A stretch of DNA of 12,462 nt from Pseudomonadota bacterium. GTDB taxonomy: Bacteria > Pseudomonadota > Alphaproteobacteria > Acetobacterales > Acetobacteraceae. Under the pieces are notes generated by a model. The model saw nothing but the letters and a program-made list of their open reading frames with translations, was not told the origin of the DNA and ran no database searches. The position numbers and the translations under genes are program-made. Shown in pieces: positions 8,141 through 12,462 of this stretch. Location of the stretch: contig JAKBCD010000013.1 of the NCBI GenBank assembly GCA_021808205.1, forward strand, positions 1-12,462, read 5' to 3'. Within the stretch, counting starts at the first letter, position 1; the number at the start of each line of letters is the position of its first letter.

Positions 8141-8198
8141 ATGCCTCACCGGAGGGTCCTCAACCTGCTTCGCTCATTTGGGGGAGCTTTCGATTATG
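8141..8198 (+). promoter_or_regulatory. Putative ROSE-like RNA thermometer covering the hsp20 ribosome binding site
   Basis: The leader can form a small hairpin (CCUC 8144-8147 with GAGG 8152-8155, loop ACCG) and then a second one over the start region. In the second, UUCGCUC (8169-8175) faces GGGGGAG (8180-8186) across an AUUU loop: C8175-G8180, U8174-G8181, C8173-G8182, G8172 opposite G8183, C8171-G8184, U8170-A8185, U8169-G8186. ROSE elements are known to mask the ribosome binding site with a U(U/C)GCU stretch and a G-G mismatch in the middle, and they precede small heat-shock genes in alphaproteobacteria; UCGCU fits. The ATG at 8196 lies nine bases after the GGGGGAG. The expected behaviour is closed at normal temperature and melted on heating. 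The pairing was worked out by hand. Confidence 0.55.
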
Positions 8199-8648
8199 AC
8201 GACACGTGTGTTCGCCTCGCCGCTTTTTCTAGGTTTTGACCATCTGGAACAGATGATCGAGCGCGCGGCGAAAAACTCCTCAGACGGTTACCCGCCCTAT
8301 AATATCGAGCAGCTCAGCCCGGTTTCACTGCGCATCACGCTTGCCGTGGCGGGTTTTACCATGGACGACCTGCAAATCACCCTGGAAGATAACCAGTTGG
8401 TGATAAGAGGCCGCCAGACTGATGATAGCCAGGGGCGGGTGTTTCTGCACCGAGGCATCGCGGCCCGGCAGTTCCAGCGCGCTTTCGTGATCGCTGAAGG
8501 GATCGAGGTTAAGGGTGCCTGGCTGGATAACGGCTTGCTGCATGTGGATCTGATCCGCCCGGTGCCGCAGCCCGTAGTGAAGACCATCCCGATCTCGCGT
8601 GGCCAGGGCAAGATGCCACCCTCCCACAAGATGGTGGACGGTGACTGA
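8196..8648 (+). CDS. Small heat-shock protein, Hsp20/IbpA family
   Basis: A 150-residue alpha-crystallin-type chaperone that holds unfolding proteins in the cytoplasm. PPYNIEQ (34-40) and the following YNIEQLSPVSLRITLAVAGF region open the alpha-crystallin domain in the class A (IbpA-like) style. LEDNQLVIRG gives the central strands, NGLL is the G-x-L-type motif near the end of the domain, and the IPI in KTIPIS is the C-terminal I-x-I anchor that docks on a neighbouring subunit. The frame stays open upstream to 8040, but the ATG at 8196 is chosen because it has the GGGGGAG site and a homologous N-terminus (FASPLFLGFDHLEQM); an upstream start would run through the leader and into def. DUF1150 follows. 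Confidence 0.95.
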   Translation: MTTRVFASPLFLGFDHLEQMIERAAKNSSDGYPPYNIEQLSPVSLRITLAVAGFTMDDLQITLEDNQLVIRGRQTDDSQGRVFLHRGIAARQFQRAFVIAEGIEVKGAWLDNGLLHVDLIRPVPQPVVKTIPISRGQGKMPPSHKMVDGD

Positions 8649-8683
8649 ACCGAGCGACGTGTGGACACTGACTGAAAAAACCG

Positions 8684-8723
8684 CAGCCTGACCGGAATTC
8701 AGACATAATGAGACTTCAGGCTG
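8684..8723. repeat. 8-bp perfect inverted repeat between hsp20 and the DUF1150 gene
   Basis: CAGCCTGA (8684-8691) and TCAGGCTG (8716-8723) are exact reverse complements separated by 24 bases. In the transcript they would form a hairpin that ends 28 bases before the DUF1150 ribosome binding site. There is no following T run, so it is not a typical terminator. It might be a processing or stability hairpin, giving different levels of the two products, or an operator. The sequence alone does not say which. Confidence 0.5.
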
Positions 8724-8750
8724 GAGACCTTCCCGTGTGGAGGGTCCAGA

Positions 8751-8755
8751 AAGGA
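8751..8755 (+). promoter_or_regulatory. Ribosome binding site deciding the DUF1150 start
   Basis: AAGGA lies six bases before the ATG at 8762. The earlier in-frame ATG at 8708 has no comparable site and sits in the loop of the inverted repeat, so the shorter protein is chosen. Confidence 0.75.
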
Positions 8756-8761
8756 CAGACG

Positions 8762-9016
8762 ATGAACATCAAGGACCATGACGGCACCACTAATTTTAAC
8801 CCAGGCACCATACTGGATATCCATCATATCTCGCCAGCGCAGCTCGCCTTGCTCGGGCTTGAGGAGATCGCCTTTGTGAAACCGGTGATGACCGATACCG
8901 GCCCGGCCTTTGCTATCCACGCCGCCGATGGCACGCCCATCGCCATCGCCGCCGACCCGAAGCTTGCGGCAGCGGCCATCATCCAGAACGACATGACGCC
9001 AACGCTGGTGCATTAA
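8762..9016 (+). CDS. DUF1150 family protein, unknown function
   Basis: An 84-residue soluble protein matching the DUF1150 family of small alphaproteobacterial proteins. The recognisable core is LALLGLEEIAFVKPV (28-42) followed by AIHAADGTPIAIA (51-63) and a conserved tail with QNDMTPTLVH (75-84). No signal peptide, membrane segment or catalytic motif is visible. From memory, genes of this family commonly sit beside an Hsp20 gene, as here, so a role with the small chaperone or in the same heat response is a reasonable inference, but no activity is known to me. It follows hsp20 by 113 bases that contain an inverted repeat, and probably shares its transcript. Confidence 0.88.
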   Translation: MNIKDHDGTTNFNPGTILDIHHISPAQLALLGLEEIAFVKPVMTDTGPAFAIHAADGTPIAIAADPKLAAAAIIQNDMTPTLVH

Positions 9017-9059
9017 ACTCCAACGCCGTGGATCCTGGCGCCGGCTAGGGAGAGGTTTT

Positions 9060-9064
9060 GGAGG
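9060..9064 (+). promoter_or_regulatory. Ribosome binding site deciding the sulfotransferase start
   Basis: GGAGG lies five bases before the ATG at 9070. A TTG at 9058 in the same frame would add four residues and overlaps this site, so the ATG is preferred. Confidence 0.7.
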
Positions 9065-9069
9065 CGAGA

Positions 9070-9813
9070 ATGGCGCTGGAGGAGATATTCCCTGACTATG
9101 CAGCGCTTGCCGCGCAGGGGTTTCCAGGCCTTGCCTGCCCAAGACGCACAGTGATGATCGCGTTTAGCCCGCGCACGGGCAGCACGCATCTTTGCGCGGC
9201 GCTGCACCTGGCGGGGCAGAGAGCGGAGCCAGGTGAAATTTTCAATCCGCGCGGCCCGGCGAGGTATGAGAGTGGGCGCCGCCAGGCCTCTTCGTTCAGT
9301 GACTACATGGCGAGTTTGGCCGCCGGGCCGGATAAGGTTTTTATCTTCAAGACCTGCTGGCAGGATGCAGCACCTCTGGCCCCGGCGCTCAACCGGCTGT
9401 TCCCGGATTTGCAGGTGGTCTACCTCTCCCGCCGGAATGATGCGGCCCAGGCGATTTCAGCCTTTAAGGCGGAGTTGACCGGCATCTGGCACCAGCGCTT
9501 AGGCAGCGAGGAGGTCACGCAGGTTCACGACGGGCAATTCTCGATGGAACGGCTATTGGCAATTCACGCCAGCCAGGAACGCGAGCGGCAGGGCTGGCAG
9601 AGATGGTTCGTGGCCCAAGGCATAAAGCCGCTTGCTTTGCAGTATGAGGAGTTTGAACAGAATATTAACGCTGGCCTGCGCAAGCTGGTTCAAGGCTTGG
9701 GGCTGGGGTTACGCACCGAAGTGCCCGGGCAGACGGGGCTGGAGAAACTGGCGGACCAGATAAGCCATGACTGGACACAAAGGCTGCAACGCCGCCTGCT
9801 GAATCTGGGTTGA
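9070..9813 (+). CDS. Stf0-type PAPS-dependent sulfotransferase
   Basis: A 247-residue protein with the full order of Stf0 sulfotransferase motifs; Stf0 of mycobacteria sulfates trehalose. SPRTGSTHL (33-41) is the 5'-phosphosulfate loop that binds PAPS. AEPGEIF (52-58) matches the GEPQEFF segment of Stf0, so Glu53 and Glu56 would be the substrate-binding and base residues. YLSRRNDAAQAIS (118-130) is the 3'-phosphate site with Arg121 and Ser130. GWQRWF (175-180) and the C-terminal DQISHDW (229-235) also align with Stf0. No signal peptide, so cytoplasmic. It is slightly shorter than mycobacterial Stf0, mainly between the second and third motifs. The acceptor cannot be read; a sugar, lipid-linked sugar or small metabolite is possible. 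It sits between DUF1150 (53 bases) and hisG (46 bases) with no sulfation or capsule genes nearby. Confidence 0.88.
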   Translation: MALEEIFPDYAALAAQGFPGLACPRRTVMIAFSPRTGSTHLCAALHLAGQRAEPGEIFNPRGPARYESGRRQASSFSDYMASLAAGPDKVFIFKTCWQDAAPLAPALNRLFPDLQVVYLSRRNDAAQAISAFKAELTGIWHQRLGSEEVTQVHDGQFSMERLLAIHASQERERQGWQRWFVAQGIKPLALQYEEFEQNINAGLRKLVQGLGLGLRTEVPGQTGLEKLADQISHDWTQRLQRRLLNLG

Positions 9814-9859
9814 CCTTCTGCTCTGGCTTCGCTGGCAGGCGGATGGTAAGGGCGCGGCC

Positions 9860-10507
9860 ATGTCAATCGTGCTCGCATTGCCCAAGGGGCGTATTCTGGA
9901 GGAGGCCGGGCCCGTTCTGACCCGTGCCGGGCTTACGCCAGAACCGGAATATACCGACGAAAACTCCCGCAAGTTACGCTTTCATACGACCCATCCCGAT
10001 GTGGACGTTATCCGGGTGCGCTCCTTCGATGTCGCCACCTTTGTGGCCTTTGGCGCGGCCGAGATCGGCATTTGCGGCGGCGATGTGCTGATGGAGTTCG
10101 ATTACCCGGAGGTTTACGCGCCGCTTGACCTGGGTATCGGCAAATGCCGCATTTCCGTGGCCGAGCCGAGGGACGATGCCGGGCAGACGGATCTCTCCCG
10201 GGTATCGGCCATCCGTGTCGCCAGCAAATACCCCAACACCGCCAAGCGGCATTTCGCCCGGCGGGGCATTCAGGCGGAGATCGTGGAACTTTCAGGCTCC
10301 ATGGAGCTGGCGCCAGGTTTGGGGCTTTCACGACTTATCGTTGATCTTGTGCAGACTGGCGGCACGCTGAGGGCGAACGGTCTCCTGGAGACGGATGTGA
10401 TCGCACAAGTATCGTCGCGGCTGATCGTGAATCGTGTTGCTTTGAAAACGAGACCGGATGAGATTGGCACCTGGATCGAGGCTTTCAGAAAGGCGCTAAC
10501 GGCATGA
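9860..10507 (+). CDS. hisG: ATP phosphoribosyltransferase, short form
   Basis: A 215-residue catalytic subunit for the first step of histidine synthesis, joining ATP and PRPP. It begins LALPKGRILEEA (5-16). GGDVLMEFDYPEVY (73-86) and the PRPP-binding DLVQTGGTLRANGL (162-175) are the family marks. The length is that of the short form, which lacks the C-terminal regulatory ACT-like domain and needs HisZ as partner and for histidine feedback; no hisZ is in this window, so one is expected elsewhere. AAGGG (9848-9852) lies seven bases before the ATG. It overlaps hisD by four bases (ATGA). No attenuator or his leader peptide was seen in the short gap upstream. Confidence 0.97.
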   Translation: MSIVLALPKGRILEEAGPVLTRAGLTPEPEYTDENSRKLRFHTTHPDVDVIRVRSFDVATFVAFGAAEIGICGGDVLMEFDYPEVYAPLDLGIGKCRISVAEPRDDAGQTDLSRVSAIRVASKYPNTAKRHFARRGIQAEIVELSGSMELAPGLGLSRLIVDLVQTGGTLRANGLLETDVIAQVSSRLIVNRVALKTRPDEIGTWIEAFRKALTA

Positions 10508-11790
10508 GAACCCTGGCGACCGCGCAACCAGATTTCGAGGCGGCGTTAAGCAAATTGCTCGCCCGCGCCACGGTGGCGCCAGAGCTTTCCGGGGTGGTGC
10601 GCGAGATTATCGAGACTGTGCAGATACGTGGCGATGCCGCGCTGCTGGACTATACTGCGCGCTTCGACCGGCTGGAGCTGGCCGTTTCCGGCCTGCGGGT
10701 GACGGCTGATGAGCTGGCCAAGGCCGAGGCGCAAACCCCAAAAAACCTGCGCGAGGCCCTGGCCCTGGCAGCGCGGCGGATTGAGAATTTCCACCGCGCG
10801 CAGATGCCGCGCGACATTGCCTATACCGATGACGAGGGCGTTATCTGCGGCATGCGCTGGGGGCCGCTGGATGCAGTGGGGCTGTATGTGCCTGGCGGCA
10901 AGGCGGCGTATCCTTCTTCGGTGCTGATGAACGCCATTCCGGCCAAGGTAGCCGGGGTGAAGCGCTTGGCGATGGTGGTGCCCGCCCCTGGCGGGGTGTT
11001 GAACCCGTATGTGCTGACGGCGGCGAATGTGGCGGGGGTCACCGAGATCTACCGTGTCGGTGGGGCGCAGGCGGTGGCGGCTCTGGCTTATGGCACGGCC
11101 AGCATCCGGCGCGTGGACCGGATTGTGGGGCCAGGCAACGCCTATGTGGCGGAGGCCAAGCGCCAGGTGTTTGGCCAGGTGGGGATCGATTCCATCGCTG
11201 GGCCCTCTGAGGTGCTGATAATTGCCGATGAGAGCTGCGCGCCGATGCACGTGGCGCTCGACCTGCTGGCCCAGGCAGAGCATGACGAGGATGCGCAATC
11301 CATTCTGATAACTAAGAGTGGCAGTTTTGCCGCGGCCGTGGAAGCCGCCGTGGCGCAGGCGCTGGAAACCTTGCCGCGCCGGGAGATTGCAGAGGCGAGC
11401 TGGCGCCGCCATGGCGCGATTATTCTGGTGAGGGACTGGAGCGAGGCGGTGGAGATTACCAACCGCGTGGCGCCGGAGCATCTGCAATTAATGCTGGCGG
11501 ACCCCGAGCCTGTGTTCGCCAAAGTGCGCCATGCCGGTGCTGTGTTTTTAGGCCGTAATACGCCGGAGGCGATGGGCGATTACATCATCGGGCCGAACCA
11601 TGTGCTGCCCACCTCTGGTACCGCGCGCTTTGCTTCGGGGCTTTCGGTTTATGACTTCATGAAGCGCACCAGTTTTGCCAAGGTACCGCTCCAGGCGCTT
11701 GCTTCATTGGGGCCGCACGCGGTGACGCTGGCGCAGGCCGAGGGGCTGACCGCGCATGCACAGAGCATCGCGTCAAGGCTTAGAGCCTGA
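10504..11790 (+). CDS. hisD: Histidinol dehydrogenase
   Basis: A 428-residue zinc enzyme that oxidises L-histidinol to L-histidine in two NAD-dependent steps, the last reactions of the pathway. GLYVPGGKAAYPSSVLMN (126-143), GGAQAVAALAYG (186-197) and VGPGNAYVAEAKR (208-220) are family blocks. The zinc ligands are Gln257 and His260 (AQAEH), Asp359 (MGDY) and His418 (TAH). The catalytic pair is Glu325-His326 (APEHL). These correspond to Gln259, His262, Asp360, His419 and Glu326-His327 of E. coli. Its ATG overlaps the hisG stop, so the two are translationally coupled. Full length and apparently intact. A possible terminator overlaps its last codons. Confidence 0.98.
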   Translation: MRTLATAQPDFEAALSKLLARATVAPELSGVVREIIETVQIRGDAALLDYTARFDRLELAVSGLRVTADELAKAEAQTPKNLREALALAARRIENFHRAQMPRDIAYTDDEGVICGMRWGPLDAVGLYVPGGKAAYPSSVLMNAIPAKVAGVKRLAMVVPAPGGVLNPYVLTAANVAGVTEIYRVGGAQAVAALAYGTASIRRVDRIVGPGNAYVAEAKRQVFGQVGIDSIAGPSEVLIIADESCAPMHVALDLLAQAEHDEDAQSILITKSGSFAAAVEAAVAQALETLPRREIAEASWRRHGAIILVRDWSEAVEITNRVAPEHLQLMLADPEPVFAKVRHAGAVFLGRNTPEAMGDYIIGPNHVLPTSGTARFASGLSVYDFMKRTSFAKVPLQALASLGPHAVTLAQAEGLTAHAQSIASRLRA

Positions 11791-11796
11791 TCTTTT
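11776..11796 (+). terminator. Candidate intrinsic terminator on the hisD stop codon
   Basis: AGGCT (11776-11780) pairs with AGCCT (11784-11788) around a TAG loop, and GATCTTTT follows. The stem is only five pairs and the T run is four, so it is weak. It is placed correctly to end the hsp20-to-hisD reading direction before the convergent decarboxylase gene. A second, poorer hairpin (GCAATC 11813-11818 with GATTGC 11830-11835) lies between the two genes. Confidence 0.4.
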
Positions 11797-11838
11797 AAAT
11801 TCGAATCACGCAGCAATCCATCCTGAAACGATTGCGCT

Positions 11839-12462
11839 TTAAAGGCGCCGTAAAATCTCCACCACCAGCGCGTCGATGTCATCTTCTGTGGTGCGGTGGT
11901 TGACGATGGCGCAGCGTATGGCTGTGCGGCCATTGACGATGGTGGTGGAGGGCGCGAACAGCCCGTCTTCCTGTAAATCGGCCACGAGGTCCAGCACCTG
12001 TTGATCGGTTTTACCCTCGATCCCGAAACAGACGATGTTGAGCGCCGCCGGGGCCAGCAGAGTAAGGCGGTTATTGGCTTGCACCTTTGCGGCAAGGCGG
12101 CCGGCGAGGGCGCAGCTTGTTTCCACCACGCTTGCCAGGCCCTCCGTGCCGTAGGCGCAAAGCGTCATCCAGATTTTTAAGGCCGAGAAGCCGCGTGAGA
12201 GGTCCGGCCCCAGATCGCACGGCCAGGGAAAACCGCCCGCCAGCCCGCGCGGGGCGGCGGCAAGGTAGGACGTAGGCTGGGAGAAGGTGGAGCTCTGGAT
12301 TGCCGGGTCGCGTACCAGCAGGCAGCCGCAGGAATAGGTTACCTGCGCCCATTTATGGAAATCGAAAGCGATGGAATCTGCCCGGCCCAGCCCCGCGGTG
12401 AGGTGGCGTTTGGTGGGCGAGAGGGCGGCCAGCGCACCAAAAGCGCCGTCCACATGGAACCA
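11839..12462 (-). CDS. Group II PLP-dependent decarboxylase, C-terminal part (cut by window end)
   Basis: The last 207 residues of an aromatic-amino-acid-decarboxylase-type enzyme; the gene continues beyond the right edge. The frame enters with WFHVDGAFG, the conserved block whose Asp contacts the PLP ring nitrogen, so a GTG at 12453 is not the start. DSIAFDFHKWAQV follows, with the PLP-binding Lys at 12354-12352. RGFSALKIWMTLCAYG and the C-terminal block NGRTAIRCAIVNHRT are also family marks. Members act on Tyr, DOPA, Trp or related acids, and some are uncharacterised; the substrate cannot be called from this half. It converges on hisD with 48 bases between stops, and it ends with TAA at 11841-11839. 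Confidence 0.93.
   Translation of the reverse strand, partial: WFHVDGAFGALAALSPTKRHLTAGLGRADSIAFDFHKWAQVTYSCGCLLVRDPAIQSSTFSQPTSYLAAAPRGLAGGFPWPCDLGPDLSRGFSALKIWMTLCAYGTEGLASVVETSCALAGRLAAKVQANNRLTLLAPAALNIVCFGIEGKTDQQVLDLVADLQEDGLFAPSTTIVNGRTAIRCAIVNHRTTEDDIDALVVEILRRL

Noticed and set aside
8040..8195. A 52-residue N-terminal extension of Hsp20 in the same frame
   Set aside because: It would start inside def, has no ribosome binding site, and would be translated from the leader that carries the proposed thermometer. The ATG at 8196 has a strong site and a family-like N-terminus.
8704..8709. CATAAT resembling a -10 box before the DUF1150 gene
   Set aside because: No acceptable -35 lies 16-18 bases upstream and there is no extended TG motif. 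One hexamer is not enough evidence.
9810..9815. TTGACC as a -35 for a separate hisG promoter
   Set aside because: No TATAAT-like hexamer occurs 16-18 bases downstream; the sequence there is GC-rich.
10546..11487. A 313-codon open frame on the minus strand opposite hisD
   Set aside because: HisD zinc ligands and catalytic residues are all encoded on the plus strand here. The minus frame is low-complexity in composition and unrecognised.

Overview
The window looks like ordinary chromosome from a GC-rich alphaproteobacterium. The evidence is a short-form HisG, a DUF1150 protein directly downstream of an IbpA-type small heat-shock protein, and the def-fmt-truA order. A member of the Acetobacteraceae or another Rhodospirillales group is my guess from general gene-order memory; the sequence does not prove it. 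I saw no mobile element, CRISPR array, tRNA or rRNA, and there is no gene-free stretch above 300 bases.

Left block, all on the minus strand and read from 8061 down to 116: def (peptide deformylase), fmt (Met-tRNA formyltransferase), truA (tRNA pseudouridine synthase), dnaE (replicative polymerase alpha subunit) and an exported S9 prolyl-oligopeptidase-like peptidase. def/fmt overlap by 1 base and fmt/truA by 4. truA and dnaE are 37 bases apart with no terminator seen, so these four are probably one transcript covering the start of translation (formylation and deformylation of Met), tRNA modification and replication. The peptidase has a 75-base leader with a plausible promoter of its own. At the far left edge an open frame on the plus strand may be the tail of a convergent gene.

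Middle, 8062-8195: a divergent control region of 134 bases between def and hsp20. The end next to hsp20 can fold so that a UUCGCU segment lies opposite the GGGGGAG ribosome binding site, which matches the hallmark of a ROSE RNA thermometer. This is the most interesting non-coding signal in the window.

Right block, plus strand: hsp20 (IbpA-like chaperone), a DUF1150 protein, a Stf0-type PAPS-dependent sulfotransferase, then hisG and hisD of histidine biosynthesis (4-base overlap). Gaps are 113, 53, 46 and -4 bases, so read-through from hsp20 to hisD is possible but not shown. A short hairpin followed by CTTTT sits on the hisD stop codon. Beyond it, on the minus strand, is the C-terminal half of a group II PLP-dependent decarboxylase cut by the window end.

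No clearly new multi-gene system is visible. The items most worth following are the putative thermometer, the hsp20-DUF1150 pair with an inverted repeat between the genes, the orphan sulfotransferase between stress and histidine genes, and dnaE at the end of the def-fmt-truA operon.
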